From positions 4,091,531 to 4,155,530 of the forward strand of contig FO203512.1 of assembly GCA_000967895.1 (NCBI GenBank): DNA of 64,000 bases, given 5' to 3'. The stretch comes from Oleispira antarctica RB-8. GTDB lineage: Bacteria; Pseudomonadota; Gammaproteobacteria; Pseudomonadales; Oceanobacteraceae. The translations under genes were made by a program, and so were the position numbers. Below are positions 20,538 to 29,670 of this stretch, one piece after another; the stretch's first letter is position 1; the number at the start of each line of letters is the position of its first letter. The notes beneath the pieces were generated by a model, which saw nothing but the letters and a program-made list of their open reading frames with translations, made no database searches and was not told the origin of the DNA.

Positions 20538-20870
20538 ATGCTAGTAGGACTATTTGCTCTTTTAGTTTTTCTCATTTTCGGAGAGGCAATCCAATCTTGG
20601 ATTGCCATCCCCGTACCTAGCTCGATCATCGGCATGATTCTATTGCTGATCTTAATCATCTTAAGAAACAAAATCCCAAAATCGATCGAACTGGCAGCTA
20701 ACGCCTTAGCGCCGTTATTACCTCTATTTATAATTCCTATCAGTGCTGGCCTTATTACTCAATCAGCGATTATTGAACAACATGGCTTAAAGCTGCTTGT
20801 TATCCTGACACTTAGCCTCATTCCAGGCGTTCTTGTCACCGCCGCAGTCCTCAGGTGGAGAAATAAATAA
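20538..20870 (+). CDS. CidA/LrgA family holin-like membrane protein
   Basis: Small membrane protein of 110 residues with four predicted helices. The start at 20538 (MLVGLFALLVFLIFGEAI) lies 17 bp after the tRNA; the longer open frame would run through the tRNA and is not credible. The stretch IPVPSSIIGMILLLILI is typical of CidA/LrgA. These proteins act with an LrgB/CidB partner, encoded next with a 1-bp overlap (TAATG), in murein hydrolase control or metabolite export; which role applies here is not shown by the sequence. Confidence 0.88.
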   Translation: MLVGLFALLVFLIFGEAIQSWIAIPVPSSIIGMILLLILIILRNKIPKSIELAANALAPLLPLFIIPISAGLITQSAIIEQHGLKLLVILTLSLIPGVLVTAAVLRWRNK

Positions 20871-21586
20871 TGCCCTCTGAATTAGCCTCCTCAGAATCTA
20901 TCATCACAACACTATTACAACTTCCCAGTACCTGGCTAATGATCACACTAGGTGCTTATTTACTGGGCTTAAAACTTTACAAACAAACCAATAACAGCCC
21001 TTGGCTGCCTCCCGTATTATCTGGCTTTGCTCTCGTCATTGCGATGCTCTGGCTAACAGATACCCCTTACAGTACATATCAGCAAGGCGGCCAATTACTC
21101 AGTTTCTTTCTTGGCCCTGTGGTCGTTGGCTTAGCTATTCCATTATTTCACCACTTTCATAATATGCGTAGACAATTCTTACGGCTATTACTGGCGATTA
21201 TACTGGGTAGTTTTACAACAGTACTCGTAGCGGTTGCACTCACTCACTACTGGATCGGTATTGATGTCATCACGGTGACAATGGCAAGCAAATCAGTCAC
21301 CACACCGGTTGCCGTTGCTATCGCAGAACAAACCGCAGGACTTCCTGCCTTGGCTGCGGCGTTCGTTATGGTGACGGGGATTATTGGTGCTGCCATTATT
21401 CCTCTGTTATTAAAATGGCTAAGTCTCGATAGCCCTCAAATAACAGGAATGAGCCTAGGCATTTGCGCACATGCAGTAGGCACTAGCCGTGCATTAGAAT
21501 TAGGCCAAGAGTATGCCGCCTATTCGGCAATGGCGATGACGTTAACCGCAGCGCTACACGCCATTGTTTTACCTTGGTTGTTTTAA
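20870..21586 (+). CDS. CidB/LrgB family membrane protein
   Basis: Polytopic membrane protein of 238 residues with about eight helices, partner of the preceding CidA/LrgA-like protein. Family motifs include FFLGPVVVGLAIPLF, SKSVTTPVAVAIAE and the C-terminal GICAHAVGTSRALELG. It overlaps the upstream gene by 1 bp and ends about 130 bp before the hybrid kinase gene. Confidence 0.9.
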   Translation: MPSELASSESIITTLLQLPSTWLMITLGAYLLGLKLYKQTNNSPWLPPVLSGFALVIAMLWLTDTPYSTYQQGGQLLSFFLGPVVVGLAIPLFHHFHNMRRQFLRLLLAIILGSFTTVLVAVALTHYWIGIDVITVTMASKSVTTPVAVAIAEQTAGLPALAAAFVMVTGIIGAAIIPLLLKWLSLDSPQITGMSLGICAHAVGTSRALELGQEYAAYSAMAMTLTAALHAIVLPWLF

Positions 21587-21717
21587 CTATACAATTTCGA
21601 TAATTTAATGACGCTCCAGTCTATTCATTCTATACTTTTAGCCATTACGATTTAATAATTAGCAGATAACCTGTTAATTTGAAACGCGATTCCTCCGTCC
21701 ATTCAAGGAATAAGATC

Positions 21718-24195
21718 ATGGGCAAGCAGTCTCACACCGTCATTATTTTAGCCCTATGCGTATTCCTTCTTACTGGCGCGGCTTGGTATATTGGCCTTGA
21801 ACAAAGCTACCAACAGAAACAGGCATCGCTGAAAAACTTTGTTCAACTACTGTCCGCTACCAATAACAAAATGTCGAAAGGGCAACAGGATAGACTCGCA
21901 CATCAGCAAAATTTCAAACTCTACCGAATTATACGTAATCAGTATGAGCTGGTCAGCATCAAACCCAACGACCATAATTTAAACAAAACCCTTATTTTAC
22001 AATCACTGCAGCAAGCCGATGGATTTATCTCTGCACCCGAAAACTCAGAGAACACCCTTTTTTATAAACACCAAATAGATAAAAAAACCGTCCTGATTGC
22101 ATCGGCCTCTCTTATTACAGTGCGGCAGAGTTATATTACGGCCACTCAAAAACCGATGCTTACCCTCTTAACCCTTGGACTCATCCTCAGCTTAGTTCTA
22201 TTTTTATGGCAATACAGTCAGTGGTCAAACTTTAGAAAGAAAAAAGGCCTACTAGAAAAACAGAAACGAGCTCTCGGAGTGTATTTAAAACTCGATACCA
22301 ACTTTCAAATTATTGAATGTAATAGTGACTTTATAGCCACTTTTCCAAATAGCAAAAACGTTAATATTCGCCATCTAATAAAAAGCAGTGAGCGAGAAAG
22401 AGTCGAACAATACCTAAGCCAAGCACTCGCAAGTAAAACGTTAATCGATTTCGAATGCACTCTGATACAAGAACACCAAGGCAACGAAACATTCAATCAA
22501 CAGGATGATGAAAGTCGATGGGCAATGAGAGCCAAACCCATCGTAGACAATAATCAAGCGTATATTCTTATCTCAGCGGATGACATCAGCAAGCGCCACT
22601 ATATGGAAGTAGAATTACGCCATGAACGTAATCGCATGCAGGCTTATTTGAATACCATGCACACCCTATTAATTATAACGGATAGACATGGAAAAATAAT
22701 TGAAGCGAATCGGCAGTTCATGCTTTTAATAGGCGGTTCAGAAAATAGTATTATAAATAAACCTATTAGCCATTTTTGTCCTAAAAGATCGCATCATAAA
22801 ATCAATAATTATTTGCGAAATTTGACACCAGAAGCAGGCAGCACCGTGTCTGCAGAATTTCCTTTAGTCGCAATCACAGGCAAAGAATACACCATTGATT
22901 GGCGCATCACCTCAGTACCGAATGATAGTGATAGTGACAACAACGATGACTATAGAGAAAATCATAGCGAAGAAATTTTATTAACCGGTTTAGATATCAC
23001 TGAATCCGTCGCTAATAACCAAGCGTTAAAATTAGCTAATATTCAAATTCGCGAAGCTTTACGCAGCGCAGAAAGTGCCAACCAAAGTAAAAGTGTTTTT
23101 CTAGCCAATATGAGTCATGAAATTCGCACACCTATGAATGGAATTTTAGGCGCTGCCGAACTGATTCTTGATCAAACAACCGATGATGAAAAAAAACAAT
23201 ACATCGATATTATTCACTCTTCCTCTCATTCTTTACTGAATATTATTAACGATATTCTCGACCTCTCAAAAATTGAATCCGGTAGCTTTGAACTAGAACA
23301 AATCAACTTTGACCTGCACCAATTATGCAATGAGGTTTACCAACTTTTTTCCAGCGCAGCAAAACAAAAAGGCATTCAAATATTGTATTTTTATGGTGCC
23401 GACCTGCCACAATTCTGGATCGGCGACCCCAATAGAATTCGACAAATTCTCAACAACTTATTCAGTAATGCGCTTAAATTTACGCATCAAGGACGTATTG
23501 ATCTTCGAGTTCAAGGAGAGCGTCTAGCAAACCATCAATACGACTTAAAAATTCAAGTCAAAGATAGCGGCATCGGCATTGCTGAAAAGAAAGTAGGACA
23601 CATTTTCTCAGCTTTCCAGCAAGCTGATACTAGCACTAGCCGAAAATATGGAGGCACAGGATTAGGACTGACCATTAGTCAACATCTAGCCAGCGCCATG
23701 CAGGGTATTATTGAAGTAGAAAGTGAGTTGGGTACTGGCAGTACCTTTAGCCTTCATGTTCCATTGAAGCCAGGCGTGATAGAAAATCGAATTAAGCGCA
23801 GTGGCCTAATCCGCAACTACCAAGCCAAGGTATTATTAGCGGAAGACAATGAAGTGAATGCAAAAATTGCCAGTAAAATCTTAACGAAACTCGGCATTGA
23901 AGCAACCGTTGTTGAAAATGGTGAATTGGCAATACATGAAACGACGGCTAAAACATTTGATTTAATATTAATGGATATCAACATGCCGATCATGGATGGC
24001 ATTACGGCCACAGAAAAAATTCGCGAACTCAGCTTTCCAAAAAATCAAGTGCCTATCTTAGCGTTAACGGCTAACGCTATGATGGAAGACAAAGAGCGCT
24101 GCATTAATGCAGGCATGAATGGATTTATCAGTAAACCGATTAAACTAGAACGTCTAGTCGAAGAGTTGGACAACGTCCTCAGCTGTGTTGATTAA
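21718..24195 (+). CDS. Hybrid sensor histidine kinase with two PAS domains and a receiver
   Basis: Inner-membrane kinase of 825 residues from the ATG at 21718, which has AAGGA eight bases upstream; a TTG at 21679 is possible but has no ribosome binding site. A membrane helix (about 7-27) is followed by a periplasmic segment (to about 145), a second helix (about 148-168), two PAS-like regions (about 180-295 and 305-430) and a coiled linker. HisKA carries NMSHEIRTPMNG, then a full HATPase domain (NNLFSNALKF, DSGIGI, GGTGLGL) and a C-terminal receiver (LLAEDNEVN, LMDINMPIMDG, SKPI). No Hpt domain is fused, so a separate phosphotransfer partner is expected elsewhere. Signal and output are unknown. 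Confidence 0.87.
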   Translation: MGKQSHTVIILALCVFLLTGAAWYIGLEQSYQQKQASLKNFVQLLSATNNKMSKGQQDRLAHQQNFKLYRIIRNQYELVSIKPNDHNLNKTLILQSLQQADGFISAPENSENTLFYKHQIDKKTVLIASASLITVRQSYITATQKPMLTLLTLGLILSLVLFLWQYSQWSNFRKKKGLLEKQKRALGVYLKLDTNFQIIECNSDFIATFPNSKNVNIRHLIKSSERERVEQYLSQALASKTLIDFECTLIQEHQGNETFNQQDDESRWAMRAKPIVDNNQAYILISADDISKRHYMEVELRHERNRMQAYLNTMHTLLIITDRHGKIIEANRQFMLLIGGSENSIINKPISHFCPKRSHHKINNYLRNLTPEAGSTVSAEFPLVAITGKEYTIDWRITSVPNDSDSDNNDDYRENHSEEILLTGLDITESVANNQALKLANIQIREALRSAESANQSKSVFLANMSHEIRTPMNGILGAAELILDQTTDDEKKQYIDIIHSSSHSLLNIINDILDLSKIESGSFELEQINFDLHQLCNEVYQLFSSAAKQKGIQILYFYGADLPQFWIGDPNRIRQILNNLFSNALKFTHQGRIDLRVQGERLANHQYDLKIQVKDSGIGIAEKKVGHIFSAFQQADTSTSRKYGGTGLGLTISQHLASAMQGIIEVESELGTGSTFSLHVPLKPGVIENRIKRSGLIRNYQAKVLLAEDNEVNAKIASKILTKLGIEATVVENGELAIHETTAKTFDLILMDINMPIMDGITATEKIRELSFPKNQVPILALTANAMMEDKERCINAGMNGFISKPIKLERLVEELDNVLSCVD

Positions 24196-24225
24196 TTGAC
24201 TCGATGCTCTAGACCAGAGGCAGGC

Positions 24226-24777
24226 TTAAGCCTTCCTCCCATCCAAATAATCCCGCGCTAAATACAACGCAGCGATTGCTCGGCCTTCATTACAATCATC
24301 CCGCATCACCAACTCCTGTAAATTCGCCAACGGCCACTTAATTAACTCTAACGGCTCAGGCTCATCGCCTTCTAGTACCGAGGGATACAAATCTTCAGCC
24401 AGAAAAATATCAATGCCACTTTTCATATAACTGGGTGACAGACTCATGTGCTTCAGAAAAGTAATTTTCTTTGCTGCAAAACCAATTTCTTCCTGCAATT
24501 CACGATTAGCCGCATGCTCCAGCGTTTCGCCCAAATCTACTGCACCTTTGGGAAGCGTCAGACTGTATTCTTCAATTCCACCACCGAATTCACGAATAAG
24601 CGCAACATGCTCATCATCAAACATCGCGACCATCATTACCGCCCCAGCACCGCCTGCGATCAAGCGCTCATAGGTTCGTTCAACACCATTACTGAATTTA
24701 AACTCTACTTCCTCAACAGTAAATAAACGGCTCTTAGATACAATTTGCTGGTGTAAGATTTTTGGTTTTTCAGACAT
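24226..24777 (-). CDS. nudE: ADP compounds hydrolase NudE (Nudix)
   Basis: Nudix hydrolase of 183 residues acting on ADP-ribose, NADH and diadenosine polyphosphates in the known family. The Nudix box GAVDLGETLEHAANRELQEE (about 76-95) is complete. The N-terminal SRLFTVEEVEFKFSNG and the C-terminal LYPSVLEGDEPEPL closely match E. coli NudE. It is divergent from the nucleotidase gene across 60 bp and convergent with the hybrid kinase, only 30 bp away. Confidence 0.92.
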   Translation of the reverse strand: MSEKPKILHQQIVSKSRLFTVEEVEFKFSNGVERTYERLIAGGAGAVMMVAMFDDEHVALIREFGGGIEEYSLTLPKGAVDLGETLEHAANRELQEEIGFAAKKITFLKHMSLSPSYMKSGIDIFLAEDLYPSVLEGDEPEPLELIKWPLANLQELVMRDDCNEGRAIAALYLARDYLDGRKA

Positions 24778-24837
24778 AATAAACAGACTCTAATTTCATT
24801 CATACAAACACATTTAATCAGTATACCTGACTCCAAC

Positions 24838-25578
24838 ATGACAGATAAACAAGCACAAGCATCCGTAAAAAAAGCGCACACTCAGCAGGCATATAGCATT
24901 GAGCAATGGTCACAAATAGAGACCGTGCTACTCGACATGGACGGCACCTTACTCGACCTGCATTTCGATAATTACTTTTGGCTGCAGCTTATGCCAGCCA
25001 AATACGCCGAGTTATACGGTGTTGATCACGCAGAAGCGCACCAAGTATTAAAACAAGTATCTGACGACGTCTACGGCACCTTAAATTGGTATTGCCTCGA
25101 TTACTGGAGTGAACTCCTGAGCATGCCCGTTGCAGAACTAAAGCAAGATATCATTGAAAAAGTTCAATACCGCCCACATGTTAAAGACTTCCTCAAGATG
25201 CTTAAGCAACAAGGGAAAAGAGCCATTATCGTCACCAACGCCCACCGCGACAGTGTGAATTTGAAGATGGCTCATACAGGTTTAGATAAGTTAGTCGATC
25301 GCATCATCAGCTCTCATGACTACCAAGAACCCAAAGAGAGCCAAGCATTCTGGCAACATCTACAGCAAGATGAGCCGTTTGAAATTGAAAATACCTTGCT
25401 AATCGATGATAGCCAAGCGGTCTTAAAATCCGCAAAAACGTGGGGATTCAAGCACCTTTTGACCATCTTTCACCCAGACAGTCAAAAAGTGCCTAATACC
25501 GACAGTCAGCACCCTGGCATACATCATTTTGACGAACTGCTGCATGAAAAAGATGCGCACAAAGATGACGAGGGATAA
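24838..25578 (+). CDS. yrfG: GMP/IMP 5'-nucleotidase (YrfG-like HAD)
   Basis: HAD-superfamily phosphatase of 246 residues. Motif I is DMDGTLLDL (about 32-40) with LHFDNYFW next, motif II is VTNAH, the motif III Lys is in YQEPKESQ, and motif IV is LLIDDSQ. The stretch TLNWYCLDYWSE matches E. coli YrfG, known to dephosphorylate GMP and IMP. It overlaps hslR by 1 bp and opens the nucleotidase-hslR-hslO unit, as in E. coli. Confidence 0.9.
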   Translation: MTDKQAQASVKKAHTQQAYSIEQWSQIETVLLDMDGTLLDLHFDNYFWLQLMPAKYAELYGVDHAEAHQVLKQVSDDVYGTLNWYCLDYWSELLSMPVAELKQDIIEKVQYRPHVKDFLKMLKQQGKRAIIVTNAHRDSVNLKMAHTGLDKLVDRIISSHDYQEPKESQAFWQHLQQDEPFEIENTLLIDDSQAVLKSAKTWGFKHLLTIFHPDSQKVPNTDSQHPGIHHFDELLHEKDAHKDDEG

Positions 25579-25988
25579 TGAGCAAACAGCACACTACTGA
25601 CAGTAAAAAGATACGCCTTGATAAGTGGCTCTGGGCTGCGCGCTTTTACAAAACTCGCGCCACAGCCAAAGCGGCCATCGAAGGTGGCAAGGTGCATTAT
25701 GAAGGTCAGCGCTGCAAGGTCAGTAAAACCGTTGATCTCCATGCCAAGCTCACTATTCGACAGGGTTTCGATGAAAAAATCATCGTTATTAAAGATTTAT
25801 CTGAACAACGCCGTGGCGCGCCTGAAGCCCAAGCCTTGTATGAAGAAACAGCGGATAGTATTAAAGCACGGATGGACGCAACTGAACGTCGGCGCATGAT
25901 GAAAGATACCAATGCTGCCCCTGACCATCGCCCGAATAAAAAAGAGCGTCGTCAGATACACCAATTTAAGCACCAAAGTGAAATATGA
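25578..25988 (+). CDS. hslR: Heat shock protein Hsp15 (S4 domain)
   Basis: Ribosome-associated protein of 136 residues that rescues stalled 50S subunits carrying peptidyl-tRNA. The S4 RNA-binding domain lies at about 12-75 (IRLDKWLWAARFYKTRATAK ...). A basic C-terminal tail follows. The gene overlaps the nucleotidase stop by 1 bp and ends 7 bp before hslO. Confidence 0.93.
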   Translation: MSKQHTTDSKKIRLDKWLWAARFYKTRATAKAAIEGGKVHYEGQRCKVSKTVDLHAKLTIRQGFDEKIIVIKDLSEQRRGAPEAQALYEETADSIKARMDATERRRMMKDTNAAPDHRPNKKERRQIHQFKHQSEI

Positions 25989-25995
25989 GTAAAAT

Positions 25996-26841
25996 ATGAG
26001 CAACCTCGATAGCATGCAACGCTTTACCTTCGATCAAACCGACGTTCGAGGAGAGATTGTTGGCTTACACAAAAGCCTCAGCGCCGTATTGTCCAAACAC
26101 ACCTATCCTGCTGCGCTGCAGATTGAGCTAGGCAAACTGATGGCCGCCAGTGCATTAATGAGCGCAACCCTAAAATACGAAGGTCGCTTATGCCTGCAAG
26201 TTCGTCTACCGGGTGATGTCACTCTGATTCAAGCCGAAACCACCAATACCGGAGAGTTGCGTGCAATTGCTCGTTATGACGAAAGCAAAACAATTGAAAC
26301 CGTAGAGTTATCCGGTGGCCAGCTCGTAATCACCCTGGAGCCAGCGGTCGGAAAGCCTTATCAAGGGATTGTTCCACTGGAAAGTAATCACCTTAACGAA
26401 GCCTTTGAATACTACTTTAAGCAATCCGAGCAACTCGGTTCACGCTTTTGGTTAGAGTGTGATGGCACAATCGCCAGCGGCTTTATGCTGCAGCAACTGC
26501 CGTCAAGTGAGCAAGCTGACCCCGATGCTTGGGAGCGCTTGAGTCACCTCGCCAGCACGCTAAAAGACGACGAATTACTTGGCCTTGATAACCAAACTAT
26601 CTTGCATCGCCTCTATCACGAAGAGCAAGTGCGCTTATATAATGAAACACCCTTGCGTTTTGCTTGTACCTGCTCAAAAGAGCGCACGGGGAACGCCATT
26701 GCACAATTGGGTTATAGCGAACTGATGGAAGTAATTGTCGAACAAGGCAAAGTAGCCATCGATTGCCAATTTTGCCTGCAGCATTACTCATTCAATAAAG
26801 CACAAATTGAAGAATTATTTCCTGAAAAAAAACTACATTAA
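25996..26841 (+). CDS. hslO: Redox-regulated chaperone Hsp33
   Basis: Cytosolic holdase activated by oxidation of a zinc-bound cysteine cluster. The 281-residue protein has the N-terminal core (about 8-180) and the C-terminal redox switch with CTC in FACTCSKER and CQFC in AIDCQFCLQH, giving the four Zn-ligand cysteines CxC and CxxC. Third gene of the nucleotidase-hslR-hslO unit; a hairpin follows the stop. Confidence 0.95.
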   Translation: MSNLDSMQRFTFDQTDVRGEIVGLHKSLSAVLSKHTYPAALQIELGKLMAASALMSATLKYEGRLCLQVRLPGDVTLIQAETTNTGELRAIARYDESKTIETVELSGGQLVITLEPAVGKPYQGIVPLESNHLNEAFEYYFKQSEQLGSRFWLECDGTIASGFMLQQLPSSEQADPDAWERLSHLASTLKDDELLGLDNQTILHRLYHEEQVRLYNETPLRFACTCSKERTGNAIAQLGYSELMEVIVEQGKVAIDCQFCLQHYSFNKAQIEELFPEKKLH

Positions 26842-26851
26842 TTCCTTAGAT

Positions 26852-26878
26852 CCTGCTGTTAGTCACCACTAGAGCAGG
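26852..26878 (+). terminator. Hairpin after hslO, probable terminator
   Basis: CCTGCT (26852-26857) pairs with AGCAGG (26873-26878), and an inner TAGT/ACTA extends the stem around loop CACC. CTTTCCTT follows, a poor T-run. It lies 10 bp after the hslO stop. Confidence 0.45.
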
Positions 26879-27024
26879 CTTTCCTTGGCCAATTGATGCC
26901 AATACGGATGAATAGCCTACTATATTTGCCCGTATTGAAAAAAAACTACAAGATCCAGCATAAACCCGTCATCTAACGCCGACTATCATTCTTAGTGATA
27001 CCCGCCATTTGCTCCATCTCGGTT

Positions 27025-27051
27025 TTGTTAAGTCAAAAAATCTGGCATAAT
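27025..27051 (+). promoter_or_regulatory. Possible pckA promoter with extended -10
   Basis: An extended -10 TGGCATAAT (27043-27051) is preceded by TTGTTA (27025-27030), a 4-of-6 match to -35, at a short 15-bp spacing. It would start transcription about 100 nt before the pckA ATG. Confidence 0.35.
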
Positions 27052-27161
27052 CCGCAGCCTCAAGATACGGGTTCGTCCAATTACCATCTGGACGGTAAAT
27101 ACCATTCATTTGTGTATGGCCAAAAGCGATACTGACATAACGAGACCCTTCGGGCACGAAT

Positions 27162-28700
27162 ATGACCACATTTTATACTGATTTATCTGCACCTCTATTG
27201 GTTGAAAAAGCACTTGAACGTGGCGAAGGCCGCCTACAAAATAACGGCGCATTCGTTGTTACTACAGGTGTTCGTACGGGCCGCTCTCCAATGGATCGCT
27301 ACATTGTTGAAGAGCCAAGCACTAAAGACGCCATCGACTGGGGCAATGTTAACCGTCCTTTCGACGCGACCAAGTTCAATGCCCTCTGGGATCGTGTTGA
27401 AGAATATTTCGGCAAAACTGGCGGCTTCATCTCGAACCTACACGTAGGTTCTGACGCAGCTCACTACTTACCCGTTAAGTGTCAGACTGAAACAGCGTGG
27501 CAAAACCTGTTCGGTCGCAATCTATTTATCCGCCCTGAAACCTTCAACCAAGCTGACAAAGAAGAGTGGACTATTCTGAACTGCGCTAACTTTGAATGTG
27601 TTCCTGAGCGTGACGGTACTAACTCTGAAGGTTGTGTCATCATCAACTTCGCTCAACGTAAAGTATTGCTAGCCGGCATGCGTTACGCAGGCGAAATGAA
27701 GAAAGCGATGTTCTCTGTACAGAACTTCCTACTTCCTGAGAAAGATGTTCTACCAATGCATTGCTCTGCAAACGTTGGCGAAGAAGGCGATACATGCTTG
27801 TTCTTCGGTTTGTCGGGTACTGGCAAGACTACCTTGTCTGCAGATCCTGAGCGTTACCTTATTGGTGATGACGAACATGGCTGGGGCAAAGGTACTGTTT
27901 TCAATATCGAAGGCGGCTGCTACGCAAAAACCATCGACCTTTCGCAAAAGAATGAGCCAATCATTTGGGATGCGATCCGTTTCGGCGCTATCGTTGAAAA
28001 CGTAATGATGGACGATGAACATCGTGTTGCTGATTACGCCGATACTAGCCTGACTGAAAACGGCCGTTGCGCCTATCCTCTTGAGCACGTTGAAAAGCGC
28101 GTTCTAGAAAACAAAGGTGGCGAGCCAAAAGCCGTTATCTTCTTGACGTGCGATATGACTGGTGTTCTTCCTCCAGTGTCTGTTCTTACTAAAGAACAAG
28201 CGGCTTACCACTTCCTAAGTGGTTACACAGCGCTAGTAGGTTCTACTGAAATGGGCGGTACTCCAGGTCTTAAGTCTACTTTCTCGACTTGTTTCGGTGC
28301 TCCATTCTTCCCACGTCCAGCTGGCGAATACGCTGAGTTGTTGATGAAGCGTGTGACTGAATTTGATTCTCAAGTTTATCTTGTGAACACAGGCTGGACT
28401 GGTGGCGCTAACGGTAAAGGCGGCGAACGTTTCTCTATCCCAACAACTCGTGCAGTGATCAGTGCAATTCAGACGGGCGCTTTGCGTGATGCTGAAACTG
28501 AAACTCTACCGATGTTTGGCCTAGAAGTTCCTAAGAGCCTTGAAGGTGTTGATGCTAAGCTACTTAACCCAACGAAAGCTTGGGCTAACGAAGCTGACTG
28601 GACTGTCGCCGCTGAAGTCTTGGCAAACCAGTTCACTAAAAACTTCACTAAATTTGACGTATCTGACGCTATCTTAGCGGCCGGCCCTAAAGTTAAATAA
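27162..28700 (+). CDS. pckA: Phosphoenolpyruvate carboxykinase (ATP)
   Basis: First committed step of gluconeogenesis: oxaloacetate plus ATP to PEP, ADP and CO2. The 512-residue protein has the substrate-binding [12 protein letters not shown] (about 38-49), the kinase-1 P-loop GLSGTGKTT (216-224) and the metal-binding GDDEHGW (235-241), all of the ATP-type family. Length is usual for marine gammaproteobacterial members and the start is the only sensible one. It follows hslO as in E. coli. Two strong hairpins follow the stop. Malic enzyme at 11.8 kb serves the same C3-C4 node. Confidence 0.96.
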   Translation: MTTFYTDLSAPLLVEKALERGEGRLQNNGAFVVTTGVRTGRSPMDRYIVEEPSTKDAIDWGNVNRPFDATKFNALWDRVEEYFGKTGGFISNLHVGSDAAHYLPVKCQTETAWQNLFGRNLFIRPETFNQADKEEWTILNCANFECVPERDGTNSEGCVIINFAQRKVLLAGMRYAGEMKKAMFSVQNFLLPEKDVLPMHCSANVGEEGDTCLFFGLSGTGKTTLSADPERYLIGDDEHGWGKGTVFNIEGGCYAKTIDLSQKNEPIIWDAIRFGAIVENVMMDDEHRVADYADTSLTENGRCAYPLEHVEKRVLENKGGEPKAVIFLTCDMTGVLPPVSVLTKEQAAYHFLSGYTALVGSTEMGGTPGLKSTFSTCFGAPFFPRPAGEYAELLMKRVTEFDSQVYLVNTGWTGGANGKGGERFSIPTTRAVISAIQTGALRDAETETLPMFGLEVPKSLEGVDAKLLNPTKAWANEADWTVAAEVLANQFTKNFTKFDVSDAILAAGPKVK

Positions 28701-28713
28701 GTAGTTAAGCGAA

Positions 28714-28749
28714 AGCTAAGTCATACCGTTGCAACGGTATGACTTAGCT
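28714..28749. repeat. Perfect 36-bp palindrome after pckA
   Basis: AGCTAAGTCATACCGTTG (28714-28731) is followed directly by its exact complement (28732-28749), with no spacer. It starts 14 bp after the pckA stop and sits 2 bp before a second, terminator-type hairpin. Possibly an mRNA 3'-end stabiliser or a protein binding site. Confidence 0.8.
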
Positions 28750-28751
28750 AC

Positions 28752-28804
28752 AAAAAAGCCGTTAAGCACTGAGTCATTTAAACTTAGTGCTTAACGGCTT
28801 TTTT
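28752..28804. terminator. Bidirectional intrinsic terminator, pckA / receiver gene
   Basis: Perfect 19-bp arms (28752-28770 and 28786-28804) reading AAAAAAGCCGTTAAGCACT and its complement, with a 15-nt loop. A-run and T-run flank the stem, so it can terminate pckA on plus and the receiver gene on minus (whose stop is at 28845). Confidence 0.9.
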
Positions 28805-28844
28805 TATTCTGCTGCATAATATTAGCGACTCATAGACAACAGCA

Positions 28845-29360
28845 TCATGCCCTTTTTAATAAGCCCACCTGATCGGTTAACACAGGCAACTCCAACATAG
28901 AGCGAATGCGTAATTCTTCTCGTATTGCCTTCGGTGCCACATAATCAGAAGTCGCCAATGCCATCACTAGCTTCATGCCTAATTGCGCTGTCTTAAACGG
29001 TTTAATCAAATAATCAGTTGCCCCTAGATCGATCGCTGACTTTACTCGTGGCATATCTTTTTTCGTGGTGAGCATCACGAAAGGCATATCCGTCATCGCG
29101 ACACTGCCTCGCACGGTATGCAAAAGGTCAAGGCCCGACAACTCCTCCAGCTGCCAATCAGACATAATTAAATCAATCGGCTGTACCCTCAACATATCAA
29201 TCGCTTGCATGCCATCGCCCGCCTCAAACACATACTCAAAACCTTGGCTGCGTAAAAATGAAGCATGCAATGCTCGTAATGATGGCGTATTAGTCACCAT
29301 TAAAATGCGCTTGCGCTTTAACGCAGCGGGAATATCTTCAGAGCTGAAAGTTAAACTCAT
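28845..29360 (-). CDS. CheY-like receiver protein lacking the acidic pair
   Basis: 171-residue protein made of one receiver domain (about 17-135) and a short helical tail; no DNA-binding or enzymatic output domain is visible. Asp68 (IMSDWQLEELSG) is the expected phosphorylation site, with LTT and YLIKPF (Lys120) in place. The two acidic metal-binding residues after beta-1 are replaced: the stretch reads LMVTNTPSLRAL where most receivers have a DD pair. Phosphorylation may therefore be weak or absent. No kinase gene is adjacent; role unknown. Confidence 0.8.
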   Translation of the reverse strand: MSLTFSSEDIPAALKRKRILMVTNTPSLRALHASFLRSQGFEYVFEAGDGMQAIDMLRVQPIDLIMSDWQLEELSGLDLLHTVRGSVAMTDMPFVMLTTKKDMPRVKSAIDLGATDYLIKPFKTAQLGMKLVMALATSDYVAPKAIREELRIRSMLELPVLTDQVGLLKRA

Positions 29361-29670
29361 GTGAGTACCTACAAAATTTCATGAACGAGGTGATTTAATT
29401 AACCCCTCTTATTCATTTAACACTAGTACAGCATTTCAAAATAAAGAGATCATTAGACGGCAATTAGCGACAATTTAAGTCTTTTTTATGAGAGTCAGGT
29501 CACACTTTGAGCAGTCAAATAGAAAAGGAATTTTTACTAGATCAATACGCGCTAATAAATTCGCTTTTTATCCTCGAATAACACCCTTAGGGTCAGTATA
29601 CTCAGGCTTAATATTTATTTATTTTTCAACAATTTATACCGATTTATAAGATCAAAAGACGAGAAACATT
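29361..29670. other. 310-bp gap between receiver gene and tex
   Basis: Divergent promoter region. Towards tex, TATACT (29597-29602) with TCGAAT 17 bp upstream is a weak promoter candidate. No repeat or RNA gene was recognised. Confidence 0.35.

Larger units (their letters stand above)
26842..27161. other. 320-bp gap between hslO and pckA
   Basis: Holds the hslO terminator hairpin and the likely pckA promoter described separately. A minus-strand frame crosses it but looks like chance. A small inverted repeat CGTCCA/TGGACG (about 27072-27092) lies in the probable pckA leader. Nothing else is recognised. Confidence 0.5.

Noticed and set aside
26969-27169. Minus-strand frame upstream of pckA
   Set aside because: No family resemblance or ribosome binding site, and it overlaps the pckA promoter and start codon.
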